Assembly (NCBI RefSeq): GCF_002810445.1
Contig: NZ_NEXS01000001.1
Span: 62,001-126,000, forward strand
Direction of reading: 5' to 3'
DNA: 64,000 bases
From: Advenella sp. S44
Lineage (GTDB): Bacteria > Pseudomonadota > Gammaproteobacteria > Burkholderiales > Burkholderiaceae_B
Shown: positions 45,680-56,106 of the stretch, piece after piece
How the letters are laid out: each line of letters opens with the position of its first letter
Numbering within the stretch: position 1 is the stretch's first letter
Program-made: the position numbers and the translations under genes
Notes under the pieces: model-generated
Databases searched by the model: none
What the model was told of the DNA's origin: nothing
What the model saw: the letters and a program-made list of their open reading frames with translations, nothing else

Positions 45680-45747
45680 GCCCCCTGGCCGCCGGCTTCC
45701 GAGTGACTCGGATACCAAACGGCCTGACAACCACCGCTACGATTGTC

Positions 45748-45793
45748 ATAGAAAAAGGACTCATGCACTGCAAAGCATGAGTCCTTTTTCTAT
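45748..45793. terminator. Strong bidirectional terminator
   Basis: A 19-bp perfect stem (left arm 45748-45766, right arm 45775-45793) with an 8-base loop. The right arm ends in CCTTTTT, and the left arm begins with the matching A-run, so it can stop mrcA from the left and cyaY from the right. Confidence 0.92.
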
Positions 45794-45828
45794 GGGCGCA
45801 GGGGTGCAGGCGGCTGGTGCCGCCAATG

Positions 45829-46158
45829 TCAGAGCGTTACTGTGAGCGTCTGGCCAGTGATGTCGGAAAAAATGCGGCTTAGATTGTCTGCAAGACCCGT
45901 ACCGTCACGTGTGTCAACCCAGTTGTTATTATCAAATTTGTAATGGAATCCGCCTGATGGCGCTGCGACCCACATTTCCTGTAGCGGCGCCTGACTGTTG
46001 ACTACGACGTGGGATTTCTGATCGAATACAATGGTGAGCACCTGGCCGCTGCGACTGGCATCAAGATCGATATCCAGGGTTTCAAACCAATTGTCGACCT
46101 GCTCGTGGATCTTGTCCAGGATGGCATCTGCGCGTGCAAGAAATTCTGATTCAGTCAT
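45829..46158 (-). CDS. cyaY: Frataxin-like iron donor CyaY
   Basis: 109 residues, full length. Acidic first helix (TESEFLARADAILDKIHEQV) and the beta-sheet landmarks VFDQKSHVVVNSQ, EMWVAAPSGGFHYKF and WVDTRDGTGL are those of bacterial frataxin. It binds iron and modulates Fe-S cluster assembly on IscU/IscS. Convergent with mrcA and divergent from lptM across a 33-bp gap, an arrangement common in the order. Confidence 0.95.
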   Translation of the reverse strand: MTESEFLARADAILDKIHEQVDNWFETLDIDLDASRSGQVLTIVFDQKSHVVVNSQAPLQEMWVAAPSGGFHYKFDNNNWVDTRDGTGLADNLSRIFSDITGQTLTVTL

Positions 46159-46191
46159 AATATGGTTCTGTAAAAAATTTAAGGGTGTACC

Positions 46192-46458
46192 GTGTCTGGG
46201 TTAAGTATAAAACGCCGTGTAGCCATTATTGTAACCCTCCTTGTCGGCAGTGTGGGTTTAACGGCTTGTGGCTATAAAGCACCACTGTATATTCCTACGC
46301 CAGAACAGAAACAGAAACTGCAGGAGCGGGAGGCGCGCATCGAGGCTCGCAAGGCCAAGGCAGCCGCAGAGAAAAAGGCAAAGCGCGATGCGGTCAGCGA
46401 TGTCAATGCCGCCGCCGATCATCCGGTTCACCATGCAGATTCGAACGCCGTACCGTGA
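46192..46458 (+). CDS. lptM: LptM-type small lipoprotein, GTG start
   Basis: 88 residues. Signal peptide with lipobox LTACG (Cys near residue 26), then GYKAPLYIP, the conserved LptM (YifL) motif, and a charged Ala/Lys helix. LptM is an outer-membrane lipoprotein that assists LptD assembly in lipopolysaccharide export. GTG at 46192 with AAGGGTG upstream is the only start that keeps the signal peptide. Placed between cyaY and lysA as in related genomes. Confidence 0.9.
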   Translation: MSGLSIKRRVAIIVTLLVGSVGLTACGYKAPLYIPTPEQKQKLQEREARIEARKAKAAAEKKAKRDAVSDVNAAADHPVHHADSNAVP

Positions 46459-46718
46459 TGGCGCATGGCCAATCCCCACAATCGCAAGTCCGCAGCTTGC
46501 AGTTTATGGCTCGCAATGCCTAGCAAAAGGGTCGTACGCGACAGCAAGCCTGGTAAAGTGAGTTCACTCGATGAACGCCAACGTCAGCCCCGGCATGAAG
46601 CCTCCGGTCGCATGAAGTGATACCTTGTATTGGTCACGATGGCCTCAATTATTACGGTATTGTGGTGCTACGTTGCCCAATACCAATCTTTTAATCGTCT
46701 TAATAACTACTGTTTATC

Positions 46719-48017
46719 ATGTCTGAACTAAATGCCCCGGCGGGTACACCTTTTTTTCATTACGACAACTCGCAATTGATGGCCGAGTCTGTCTCTATTG
46801 CCGAACTGGCCGAACGCTACGGCACGCCGTTGTACGTGTATTCCCGCGCCGCCCTGAAAGCCGCCTGGGAATCTTACGCACAGCCGCTGACGAATCGGAA
46901 TGCGTTGGTCTGTTTTGGCATGAAGGCCAACTCCAATTTGGCTGTGTTACAACAGTTCGCTCAATGGGGGAGCGGTTTCGATATTGTTTCCGGCGGCGAA
47001 CTGGCCCGCGCCCTTAAGGCCGGTGCGCAGGCCGACACCATTGTTTTTTCGGGCGTGGGCAAGCAGGATTGGGAAATCAAGGCGGCACTGCAGGCAGGCG
47101 TCAAATGCTTCAATGTGGAATCGACCGACGAGCTGGAACGTATCTCGTCAATTGCGAGCCAGCTCGGATGTGTCGCGCCCGTGTCTCTTCGTGTGAACCC
47201 GGACGTGGATGCCAAAACTCATCCCTATATTTCCACCGGCCTGAAAGATAACAAATTTGGTATTGCGATTGAAATAGCTGCGCAGGTGTACCAACGGGCT
47301 GCCGTATTGCCAGGAATCAGAATTGTTGGCGTCGATTGCCATATCGGGTCTCAGATCACGCAAATCGAACCCTATCTGGATGCGCTGGAGCGCTTGCTCA
47401 ATTTGCTGGATACGCTGGCGGGCATCGATATCGCGCTGGAGCATCTGGATATTGGCGGAGGTTTGGGTATCCGCTATCAGGACGAGACCCCTATTGCCCC
47501 GGCCATGCTGTTGGACGAAGTGTTTGCTATGCTGCAGGCGCGCGGCTATGGCCATCTGCAACTGATAATGGAGCCGGGACGTTCGCTGGTGGGCAATGCC
47601 GGCATCCTGGTGACGCGCGTGCAGTATCTGAAGCATCACCAAAGCAAGAATTTTGCCATTGTGGACGCAGCCATGAACGATCTGCTGCGGCCCACCCTGT
47701 ATGACGCCTGGCATGGCGTTCTGCCGGCCGTCAGCCGGTCTGGCCACAGCAGCGAGGCTCAACCCAGGGTGTACGACATTGTGGGGCCGATTTGCGAAAG
47801 TGGCGACTGGCTCGCGCGCGACAGGGAATTGCAATTGTCGCAAAACGATCTGCTTGTGATCGAATCGGCCGGGGCCTATGGGTTTGTCATGTCCTGCCAG
47901 TACAATAGCCGGCCACGCTGTGCCGAAGTCATGGTCGACGGCGACCAAAGCTATCTGATCCGCCCACGCGAAACCGTGGAAGAGCTCTTTGCTTCGGAGC
48001 AGATGTTGCCGGGCTGA
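46719..48017 (+). CDS. lysA: Diaminopimelate decarboxylase
   Basis: 432 residues. PLP enzyme making lysine from meso-diaminopimelate. PLP-binding Lys in FGMKANSNLAVL (~65), HIGSQI, LDIGGGLGI, MEPGRSLVGNAG, then CESGDWLARDREL and SAGAYGFVMSCQYNSRP at the C-terminus, all standard. Starts at an ATG without a strong ribosome site; 260 bp separate it from lptM, so it may have its own promoter. An intrinsic terminator follows. Confidence 0.98.
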   Translation: MSELNAPAGTPFFHYDNSQLMAESVSIAELAERYGTPLYVYSRAALKAAWESYAQPLTNRNALVCFGMKANSNLAVLQQFAQWGSGFDIVSGGELARALKAGAQADTIVFSGVGKQDWEIKAALQAGVKCFNVESTDELERISSIASQLGCVAPVSLRVNPDVDAKTHPYISTGLKDNKFGIAIEIAAQVYQRAAVLPGIRIVGVDCHIGSQITQIEPYLDALERLLNLLDTLAGIDIALEHLDIGGGLGIRYQDETPIAPAMLLDEVFAMLQARGYGHLQLIMEPGRSLVGNAGILVTRVQYLKHHQSKNFAIVDAAMNDLLRPTLYDAWHGVLPAVSRSGHSSEAQPRVYDIVGPICESGDWLARDRELQLSQNDLLVIESAGAYGFVMSCQYNSRPRCAEVMVDGDQSYLIRPRETVEELFASEQMLPG

Positions 48018-48042
48018 ACCTTGTCTTGAACCGATTCAATGG

Positions 48043-48073
48043 AGCGAATGCAGCGGTGGGGCATTCGCTTTTT
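48043..48073 (+). terminator. Intrinsic terminator of lysA
   Basis: AGCGAATGC-N9-GCATTCGCT followed by TTTT, 25 bp after the lysA stop. Confidence 0.85.
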
Positions 48074-48460
48074 CCGTTAAACCCGCAGAGAATGCACAGC
48101 GGAGGGACTGCAATGGCCTATGCCTGCCTGCGATGCTGCGTTGTCTTGCCAAACGGGTCTGCTCGCTTATCCGACAGGCTGCGTTCCCTGGGCCGATGGG
48201 CCCACTCAGTGAGGGCCTCTTCGCCAGATTGACCTGGTCAATGTGGCCAATCGTGCTGACAGCGCGCGACCGCGGTGCCTTGTTGCTGTCGCGCCCATGG
48301 CGCCGGGCTTTGCTGGCCGCAGCCAATGCCCAGCGGTAACGCGACAACAGACCGGCTGTTACCCTCATCCGCCCGAAACGCCCGCGATTTAACGGTTCTA
48401 GCCTAGTCGGTCGAGTCAATAGCTTGTACGCAATATACAAATAAGAATTCTCTATTTTAC
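48074..48460. other. Gene-free region after lysA
   Basis: Frames are open on both strands but look like composition artefacts: Cys/Arg-rich translations with no family likeness. An ATG at 48113 with GGAGG upstream opens only ~40 codons. The right end turns A+T rich and may carry the promoter of the structured RNA region. Confidence 0.4.
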
Positions 48461-48578
48461 GTATAAAGTTTTCTTATATACAGTAGTGGTATTCGTTAGG
48501 CGTTTACGTTTTTGGTGTTTCCTGACTGCGGCAGAAATCGTGTTTTGGTCCATCGTCCTGCCAGGGCGATGGTTTTTT
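48461..48578 (+). ncRNA. Candidate small RNA 1 with intrinsic terminator
   Basis: A promoter-like TTTTAC-N16-TATACA lies around 48456-48483, and a terminator at 48550-48578 (CCATCGTCCT-GCC-AGGGCGATGG, then six T). A transcript from about 48488 would be ~90 nt with no protein. No gene on the + strand explains this terminator. Unrecognised family; transcription is inferred. Confidence 0.4.
48550..48578 (+). terminator. Intrinsic terminator without an upstream gene
   Basis: Stem CCATCG..CCT / AGG..CGATGG with a small loop, followed by TTTTTT; + strand orientation. The stem sequence recurs, diverged, at 48640-48667. Confidence 0.75.
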
Positions 48579-48639
48579 GGCGCATCGTTTGACCGGAAAA
48601 TGGGGCGGCGCAGCCATCCGACCAAGAGATATTGTGAAG

Positions 48640-48760
48640 CCATCGGCCGACCAGGGTGACGGTTGTTACCGTGCAGGTCGCCGCTAGCGCAGAAAGATAA
48701 ATTGACGATTTCCCTGTTGGGATACCCGGTTGCTGTATAACCTGGTATCCCCTTTTTTTT
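48640..48760 (+). ncRNA. Candidate small RNA 2: two-hairpin element
   Basis: A nested hairpin (CGACC at 48648 pairing with GGTCG at 48676, enclosing ACGGT-TGTT-ACCGT) is followed by a long terminator at 48719-48760. The 28 bases from 48640 match 48550-48577 at 22 positions, so the element looks like a diverged duplicate. No coding explanation is seen. Extent of the transcript unknown. Confidence 0.4.
48719..48760 (+). terminator. Strong intrinsic terminator, + strand
   Basis: GGGATACC-C-GGTT, 7-base loop, AACC-T-GGTATCCC, then C and eight T. Its orientation does not serve the minus-strand ccsA gene that ends at 48827, so it implies a + transcript here. Confidence 0.85.
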
Positions 48761-48826
48761 GGTGCTTTCGGCACTATAATCGGCTATTGCCTTTTTAGGC
48801 AGGCCGGCATTTGTGTCCATGTCCTG

Positions 48827-50179
48827 CTACAGCTCTCCGTAGGAGTGCAAACCCGACAGGAAGATGTTGACGCCCAGGAAGGCAAAGCTGGTGATAACCA
48901 AGCCGACCAGCGACCAGTAGGCAGCAAAGGTGCCTCGCATGCCCTTCATAAGACGCAGGTGCAGCCAGGCGGCGTAATTGAGCCAGACGATGAAGGCCCA
49001 CGTTTCTTTCGGGTCCCATTGCCAATAGGTACCCCAGGCATCGGCAGCCCAGAAGGCGCCCAGAATGGTGGCCACGGTAAAGAACGCGAAGCCGATGGAG
49101 ATGGAGCGGTACATGATATCGTCCAGAACCTCCAGCGGCGGCAGCTTGGCGGCAATGACACGACGTCCGAGCAGGATGGCAGCGACGATGATCAGGCTGG
49201 CCAGGAAATAGACAAACCAGAAGCCCATATTGTCTCTGTCACTGAAGATGAAGAGCTCGGACACCATCGCGCCGCCAATGAGCAGCAGCGGAATCATGGG
49301 TTTCCAACTGGTGGTGGCGCCATGCTGTTTCACCAGATAAGCAAAACCCACCATCGCTGACAGCGAAAAGGATCCATACCCGATGAAGTTGGCCGGCACA
49401 TGCAGCTTCATCCACCAGCTGCGCAATGCATTGTTCAGAGGGGTAATGACTGCTGCATCACGTTCGAACGTGTACCAGAGTAGGAAAATGACCGCCGAGG
49501 AAATGATGAGCAGCACAAAGCCGCCCAGGGCACGCGTGTTATAGCGCCTCTCGTAATACAGGTAGAACAGGGCGGTGATCAGACAGAACAGCACGAAGAC
49601 TTCATACAGGTTGCTGACCGGGATGTGTCCCATATCAGGGGCAATCAGGTGACCCTCGCGCCAGCGCACCAGCAAGCCGGTAAAGCCGGCAAAGACACCG
49701 GCCCAGGTGAATGCCGAACCCATCCAGGCACCCGTTGTACTGACAAAGCCGATCCAGTAACACACGGTAGCCATGAAAAACAGTGCGCACATCCACAAAA
49801 TGGCCGATTGCGACGACAACAGATACTTCAACAGAAAGTTGGTTTCTGCATGGGCCAGTTGCCCGTCGTACAGCCATAGTGCCAGGCCCGCGGCCAGCGC
49901 GCATGCAATCATGAGCTTGCGAGCCGGGCGCCAGAGCCAGCCGATCCAGGTGGCAGCAAACGTCATTCCGACCAGAATGGCTTTTTCGTAGATATCCATC
50001 GAATCCGAATACCGGAAAATCGCATAAATTGCCCCGGCCAGCAGCACGAGCAAAAACACGAGATCCGAGAGATCCGGTTTGCCGCGCAGCACACGACCGT
50101 CGCCAGACTCGGAGATATTCTTTTCCCAATCGGCCAGATGGTCGGCGGTTCCTGATGCGGTCACAATGGTATTTGACAT
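48827..50179 (-). CDS. ccsA: System II cytochrome c biogenesis protein CcsA/ResC (WWD domain)
   Basis: 450 residues, polytopic. Carries the tryptophan-rich haem-handling WWD motif WGTYWQWDPKETWAFIVWL near residue 385 and conserved His flanking it (HVPANFIGYG, LHLRLM). With ResB it exports haem and ligates it to apocytochromes c in the periplasm. Databases also call this protein CcsB. The ATG at 50179 with AGGGG is preferred to an upstream frame that overlaps resB. Directly after resB (10 bp) on the same strand. Confidence 0.95.
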   Translation of the reverse strand: MSNTIVTASGTADHLADWEKNISESGDGRVLRGKPDLSDLVFLLVLLAGAIYAIFRYSDSMDIYEKAILVGMTFAATWIGWLWRPARKLMIACALAAGLALWLYDGQLAHAETNFLLKYLLSSQSAILWMCALFFMATVCYWIGFVSTTGAWMGSAFTWAGVFAGFTGLLVRWREGHLIAPDMGHIPVSNLYEVFVLFCLITALFYLYYERRYNTRALGGFVLLIISSAVIFLLWYTFERDAAVITPLNNALRSWWMKLHVPANFIGYGSFSLSAMVGFAYLVKQHGATTSWKPMIPLLLIGGAMVSELFIFSDRDNMGFWFVYFLASLIIVAAILLGRRVIAAKLPPLEVLDDIMYRSISIGFAFFTVATILGAFWAADAWGTYWQWDPKETWAFIVWLNYAAWLHLRLMKGMRGTFAAYWSLVGLVITSFAFLGVNIFLSGLHSYGEL

Positions 50180-50189
50180 ATAAATGCCC

Positions 50190-52298
50190 CTAGGCTTTTT
50201 GATTGCCGGTAAAGTGATGGCGGAAGCGCTCGAATTCACGATTGAAGTCGAGTGTACGCTTTTGAGAGGTCATGGCTGCCATCATGCGGCTGTCGTTATC
50301 GCCCTGTCCGGGCTTGATCCAGATCCAGATACGGCGATCGCGGATGTAAAACATGGAAAACACACCGAGCATTAGCAGGATGGAGCCCCCATAAACCAAT
50401 AGTTTACCCGGGGAGCGAGTCGCCTGCAAAACACTGGCCTGAATATGCTGGAAGGTTTTCAACTGAAGGAACACGGGCGCCGGATAATTTGCCAGGTCAG
50501 AAACGGCCCGCAAGGACAGATCGAACCAGCGCGCCTGCGCTTGGGCGTCAGGGCCTTCGAATACGATGGGTGCAAGTCCAGACTGCTCTCGCGCCAGATT
50601 GCGCAGCTCAATGGCGCCGAACAACAGATACTCACGCAGGATTTTCTTCATGGGCTCGCGCAGTTCCGCCGGAACCCGGTCCTTTTCAGGTACGCCAACG
50701 CCTTCGACATATTTGTCGATTCCGGCAAAGCCATCGGCGGCAAACACGCTAAGCGCGCGCTCGGCCAACTGGACAATGACCGCCTTGTCGATGCGAGGAT
50801 CCTGGTTCTTTTCTGCATAGGCAGTGGCCGCTTTCAGACGCATGGCCTGGTCATTGAAAGCGGCGCGCATGGCGAGAAATTCGTTGACGGAACTTTTACC
50901 ATCGGCTGGAATCCGGACATAGCGGAACATCGTATCGCCGGGCAACTGCATGCCAATCAGAAAGACGGGAGCGTCTTCCAGCATGACCGGGAGCATGTAG
51001 TTGTTGAATTTGATCGACTGGTTACGGTCATCGGTCAATGTATAGGACACGCTGGGCCCGATGTTATGCAGTTTTTTCTCGTTTCTGCCCGCAGCACTGC
51101 CGGTCACAGCCAGAATGTCTTCCTGAAATGTGCTGGGCTGGGCCGCGCCCGGACTGGGGGCAGACAAATCTTCAACGTTGATGGGTTTGAAGTCGTCGAA
51201 CGTCACTGTGTAGTTCTTGGCCTGTCCATTAACGGTCGTGGTGACACGCGTCTGTTCACCCACGGCACCGGCCAGTTCAAAGGGCGCACTGCCGCTGCCA
51301 GCCAATGGATAACCCGTCAGGGAGACCTTGGAGCCGCCGTCGTGGAAACTGGACTGATAAAGCGTGATGCCATGCATTTGAAATGGATGGTTCACCTCGA
51401 TGGTTTCGTCGGAAACCTGGCCGGTTTGCTTGTCTGTGATCGTGACTTCGCTGGCAAAGCGCTTAGGCATGCCGTTGGTTTCGTAATACTCAATGATGAA
51501 TTTATTGAGTTTGATGTCAAACGGCAGCATTTGCAAATACTGCCCGCCGCTTAGCGCCAATATCCCGGTATTGGACGTATTGCCCTCTGCAATTGAGATA
51601 TTGCCGCGAAAACTTGGATTACCCGGCGAAAAGCGGGCCTCGGGAGGCACCTCGGAAACATACCGGGCCGTCTCGGGAATAGGCTGTTTGCCGCCCAGCC
51701 AGATTTGTAGCCGATTGGGCAACTCACTATCGAGCAGCCCGCCAATACAGACAATGACAATGGCACCGTGCGCGAAAATATAGCCCAATCGATTGGCGCT
51801 GCCTTTCTTCGCAGCCAGCAGCGTCCCCGTAGCGTCTGTCTTTTCCTTGATCGCATACCCGTGCTTCTTAAGCCAGCCCCGGGCCTGCTCCAGCGAGGCA
51901 GTGGCGCCAAGACCGGTTTGAACGTCAATGCGATGAGGGAAGGCGCGCAAGCTGCCTTCGCGAATATATTCGCGAAACGAGCGCATATCCTTGAGCATTT
52001 TGGGCGCATTGCGTATCAGGCAAATGCTGGTGGAGACCACCAGAAAGGTCATGATGAGCAGGAACCACCATGTGTTGTAAATTTTTGCCACGCCGAATTT
52101 GCTGAAGACAGCGTACCAGTACATGCCGAACTGGTCGGTGTAGGTCAGGTCTGGCTGGTTTTGCTGCAACACGGTGCCGATAATGCTGGCCACGCAGATG
52201 AACATGAGCAGGCTCACCGCGAAACGCATAGAGCCAAGCAATTCTACGAGCTGGGCGCCCCAGGCTCTGGCATTTGATCTTGATACTGAGTTTGTCAT
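50190..52298 (-). CDS. resB: Cytochrome c biogenesis protein ResB
   Basis: 702 residues. N-terminal membrane helices (~15-105: LLGSMRFAVSLLMFICVAS, then the NTWWFLLIMTFLVVSTSICL segment), a third helix near 165, a long periplasmic domain, and a final helix near 640 (LLVYGGSILLMLGVFSMFYI). Partner of CcsA in system II. I use ATG 52298; a GTG at 52313 is in frame. The periplasmic part is ~470 residues, usual for Betaproteobacteria. The gene order c4 - resB - ccsA forms a probable operon. Confidence 0.95.
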   Translation of the reverse strand: MTNSVSRSNARAWGAQLVELLGSMRFAVSLLMFICVASIIGTVLQQNQPDLTYTDQFGMYWYAVFSKFGVAKIYNTWWFLLIMTFLVVSTSICLIRNAPKMLKDMRSFREYIREGSLRAFPHRIDVQTGLGATASLEQARGWLKKHGYAIKEKTDATGTLLAAKKGSANRLGYIFAHGAIVIVCIGGLLDSELPNRLQIWLGGKQPIPETARYVSEVPPEARFSPGNPSFRGNISIAEGNTSNTGILALSGGQYLQMLPFDIKLNKFIIEYYETNGMPKRFASEVTITDKQTGQVSDETIEVNHPFQMHGITLYQSSFHDGGSKVSLTGYPLAGSGSAPFELAGAVGEQTRVTTTVNGQAKNYTVTFDDFKPINVEDLSAPSPGAAQPSTFQEDILAVTGSAAGRNEKKLHNIGPSVSYTLTDDRNQSIKFNNYMLPVMLEDAPVFLIGMQLPGDTMFRYVRIPADGKSSVNEFLAMRAAFNDQAMRLKAATAYAEKNQDPRIDKAVIVQLAERALSVFAADGFAGIDKYVEGVGVPEKDRVPAELREPMKKILREYLLFGAIELRNLAREQSGLAPIVFEGPDAQAQARWFDLSLRAVSDLANYPAPVFLQLKTFQHIQASVLQATRSPGKLLVYGGSILLMLGVFSMFYIRDRRIWIWIKPGQGDNDSRMMAAMTSQKRTLDFNREFERFRHHFTGNQKA

Positions 52299-52386
52299 AA
52301 GAAAAAGGGGCACACGATACGCGTTACCCCTTCTTTGACCCGTTATCGCGGAAAAGTTCCATAATGCGAGTCAGAAATTGGCGGCC

Positions 52387-52409
52387 GCGGCAAATTATGA
52401 ATTTGCCGC
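52387..52409. other. Stem-loop between cytochrome c4 and resB
   Basis: GCGGCAAAT-TATGA-ATTTGCCGC, a 9-bp perfect stem 20 bp after the cytochrome stop and with no T-run. It may protect or partly terminate the abundant cytochrome message. Confidence 0.5.
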
Positions 52410-52429
52410 CTGACCACTGAGCTGTTGAA

Positions 52430-53143
52430 TCAGCGAATGCCGGCTGCGTAATCAGCAACGGCCTGAATGTCTGCCTTGTTCATGCGGTTGGCAATTTTGC
52501 CCATCATGTTCTCGGCGCCGCCCTGCTGGCGGTAGCCGTCTGCAAATGCATGCAATTGGGCTTCCAGGTACTCAGGATGCTGGCCGGACAGACGCGGAAA
52601 TGCAGAAGGAATGCCCTGGCCGGTCGCGCCGTGGCAGGCCGCACAGGCAGGAACGTTACGCTCGGGGATACCAGCGCGCCAGATCTGGCGGCCACGTTCC
52701 ACTACTTTCAGGTTCTCGCCCTGCTTGGCCTTGGCCGGCTGTGTTAGTTGCTGTTTACTGAGAAAGACCGAGAGATTCTGCATGTCTTCCTTGGTCATTT
52801 GTGCCACGATAGGCGCCATGGCAGTCGGTTTGCCATCAGGGGTCGCGCGAATAACTTTATCGGCAGGCGCCTTGAAGTGTTCAAGCTGAAGCGTGAGATA
52901 TTCGTGTGACATGCCGGCCAGATTCGGATACATGGCAACGCCACTGTTTCCGTTGGCGCCATGACAGGCGACACAGGCAAGAATCCCGCGAGAAGTATCG
53001 CCTTTCGTATAAAGGGCAGCGCCTTTTTCGGCGTCAGGAACAGCGGGTGCATCTGCAGCCTCTGCGCCAAAAGCTGCTGTACCGAAGGCAATGCCAGCCA
53101 TAACGCTGCCGGCAACCAGAATGTTTGTTAAAACTCGCTTCAT
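52430..53143 (-). CDS. Dihaem cytochrome c4
   Basis: 237 residues. Sec signal ending FGAEAADA, then two cytochrome c domains with haem sites CVACHGANGNSG (~60) and CAACHGATGQG (~160), each followed by its distal Met region (MYPNLAGMSHEYL; FPRLSGQHPEYL). It carries electrons in the periplasm to terminal oxidases. GAGGATATTC places the start at ATG 53143. Upstream of resB-ccsA, whose products attach its haems; divergent from engB. Confidence 0.94.
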   Translation of the reverse strand: MKRVLTNILVAGSVMAGIAFGTAAFGAEAADAPAVPDAEKGAALYTKGDTSRGILACVACHGANGNSGVAMYPNLAGMSHEYLTLQLEHFKAPADKVIRATPDGKPTAMAPIVAQMTKEDMQNLSVFLSKQQLTQPAKAKQGENLKVVERGRQIWRAGIPERNVPACAACHGATGQGIPSAFPRLSGQHPEYLEAQLHAFADGYRQQGGAENMMGKIANRMNKADIQAVADYAAGIR

Positions 53144-53315
53144 GAATATCCTCTGTGATCCCATGGATCTGGGGCGCACTTTAGCAGCCACGGCCCGTAT
53201 TTTAAAAGATAAATGCATCTAAACACGGAAGTATAAACCGCAAACGTGAATTTAGGCATTTTTTGGCCTAGCAATTATACAATAGAGGACGAATTTTTTT
53301 TTGCCGGAACCCTTT

Positions 53316-53939
53316 GTGTCAATATTACATCGCGCCTCGTTTTACACTTCAGCCGCCCGGCTCGATCAGTTGCCGCCGCCGGGGGCTCCTGAAGTCTGTT
53401 TTGTGGGTCGCTCCAACGCCGGCAAATCGTCCGCCATCAATGTGCTAACGAACCAGAAGCGGCTGGCGTTTTCGAGCAAAACGCCTGGACGTACCCGGCT
53501 GATCAACCTGTTCGGTATTCCGGATCCACTGGAACCGGAGCAGCCGCTTGGCTTTCTGACCGATCTGCCCGGTTACGGTTATGCCTCTGTGGCGCGAGAC
53601 GCGCGCGAGGAATGGGCTGAGGTGCTGGGCGCGTATTTGCGCCAGAGAACATCGTTGGCCGGTGTTGTGTTGCTGATCGATATCCGCCGCGGCGTGACCG
53701 ACCTGGATCGGCGCCTGGCCAACTGGATCGCCCCTTCGGGCAAGCCGGTTCTGGCCTTGCTGACCAAGGCGGACAAGCTGCCTTACGGACAGCGAATCAA
53801 GGCGGTCTTTAACGTCAAGAAAGAACTGGCCGATATTGGGGCACTCAATGCCGTGCCTTTTTCCGCGACCCAGCGCATCGGACTGGAAGAAGCCGACCAC
53901 AGCATCGTCAACTGGATTTCGCCACAGGTGGTCCCTTAA
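53316..53939 (+). CDS. engB: Ribosome biogenesis GTPase EngB/YsxC, GTG start
   Basis: 207 residues. G1 FVGRSNAGKSSAINVL, G2 KTPGRTRLIN, G3 DLPGYGYASV, G4 LLTKADKL and the terminal FSATQRIG are all there. TRAFAC GTPase needed for late 50S assembly. GTG 53316 (MSILHRASFYTSA) matches the Bordetella-type N-terminus; a TTG five codons upstream is the alternative. Divergent from the cytochrome c4 gene. Confidence 0.95.
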   Translation: MSILHRASFYTSAARLDQLPPPGAPEVCFVGRSNAGKSSAINVLTNQKRLAFSSKTPGRTRLINLFGIPDPLEPEQPLGFLTDLPGYGYASVARDAREEWAEVLGAYLRQRTSLAGVVLLIDIRRGVTDLDRRLANWIAPSGKPVLALLTKADKLPYGQRIKAVFNVKKELADIGALNAVPFSATQRIGLEEADHSIVNWISPQVVP

Positions 53940-54004
53940 ATTGCCCGCTTTTGCGCTCAACCCGGCCAGGCTGGACTGAACTTTCCGGACAACGAACACT
54001 CTGA

Positions 54005-55105
<1,101 letters not shown>

Positions 55106-55171
55106 GCGGTCCGCAGTCCGGCGGGCATGAGCGGTTCCCTAGCGGGGCCGATCCATTACCTGGCAACACAT

Positions 55172-55193
55172 ACGGCGGATTGATATCCGCCGT
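55172..55193. terminator. Stem-loop between convergent hemB and galU
   Basis: ACGGCGGAT-TGAT-ATCCGCCGT, a 9-bp perfect stem in the 110-bp convergent gap. T-runs are missing, so intrinsic termination is uncertain. Confidence 0.45.
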
Positions 55194-55215
55194 GAATGCC
55201 TTTATACAGACAGTA

Positions 55216-56052
55216 TTACAGCTTGAAGCCGTGATACTTCTGGCCCAGCGCCACCGTGGCTGCAAAAAACCCGGCCTTGCTGCCGCAATCATAGCGCGTG
55301 CCTTCGTACGCAAAACCGAACACATTGCGGCTTTCCAGCAGCGCAGCAATGCCGTCGGTCAACTGTATCTCGCCGCCGGCGCCTTTGCCAATATGGCGCA
55401 AGTATTCAAAAATTTCCGGCTCAAGAATATATCGCCCGACCACGGCCTTGTCCGAAGGCGCATCGGCCGGCGCCGGTTTTTCCACGACATGGCTCACCTG
55501 AATCGTGTTGGATGATACCGACTTGCCTGCGATGATTCCGTATTTGTTCGCGTCTTCGCGGGCAATAGTCTGAATGCCAAGTACGCTGCCATTGTTGGCA
55601 TGCGCAGCCTGGATCAGTTGTTGGGTAACCGGAACGTCTGAATCGATCAAGTCATCGGCCAGCAGCACCGCAAACGGCTCGTTTCCGACTACCGGTTCGG
55701 CGCACAGAACCGCGTGGCCCAGGCCTAGCGGCGCCGACTGGCGGATGTAAATACAGTTGACGTTGGACGGAATGACCTGGCGGACCTGCTCCAGCATTTC
55801 CTGCTTGCCCTTTTCTTCCAGTTCGGACTCCAGCTCCGGCATGGAATCGAAATGGTCTTCAATGGCACGCTTGTGTCGTCCGGTAATGAAAATCAGATCG
55901 GTAATTCCCGCCTTGACCGCCTCTTCGACCGCGTATTGAATTAGCGGTTTGTCCACAACAGGCAGCATTTCTTTGGGCATGGCCTTGGTCGCCGGCAAAA
56001 AGCGGGTGCCCAGACCCGCGACAGGAAATACAGCTTTACGGATCGGATTCAT
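55216..56052 (-). CDS. galU: UTP-glucose-1-phosphate uridylyltransferase
   Basis: 278 residues. Makes UDP-glucose for surface polysaccharides. Nucleotidyl-transferase signature [20 protein letters not shown] at the N-terminus, [23 protein letters not shown] and [14 protein letters not shown] before the ATG at 56052. It neighbours rfbC and rfbB, fitting a nucleotide-sugar locus. Ends convergent with hemB. Confidence 0.97.
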   Translation of the reverse strand: MNPIRKAVFPVAGLGTRFLPATKAMPKEMLPVVDKPLIQYAVEEAVKAGITDLIFITGRHKRAIEDHFDSMPELESELEEKGKQEMLEQVRQVIPSNVNCIYIRQSAPLGLGHAVLCAEPVVGNEPFAVLLADDLIDSDVPVTQQLIQAAHANNGSVLGIQTIAREDANKYGIIAGKSVSSNTIQVSHVVEKPAPADAPSDKAVVGRYILEPEIFEYLRHIGKGAGGEIQLTDGIAALLESRNVFGFAYEGTRYDCGSKAGFFAATVALGQKYHGFKL

Positions 56053-56106
56053 GTAAACCTCGTTGATGTATCGGATGACGCCATTTTATGACAAAACGCC
56101 TGGCGC

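Noticed and set aside
48113-48232. Short + frame with GGAGG upstream after lysA
   Set aside because: Only about 40 codons, Cys/Arg-rich and unsupported; the ribosome-like site may be chance.
48036-48440. 134-codon - frame downstream of lysA
   Set aside because: Arg/Ser-rich translation, overlaps the lysA terminator, no family likeness.
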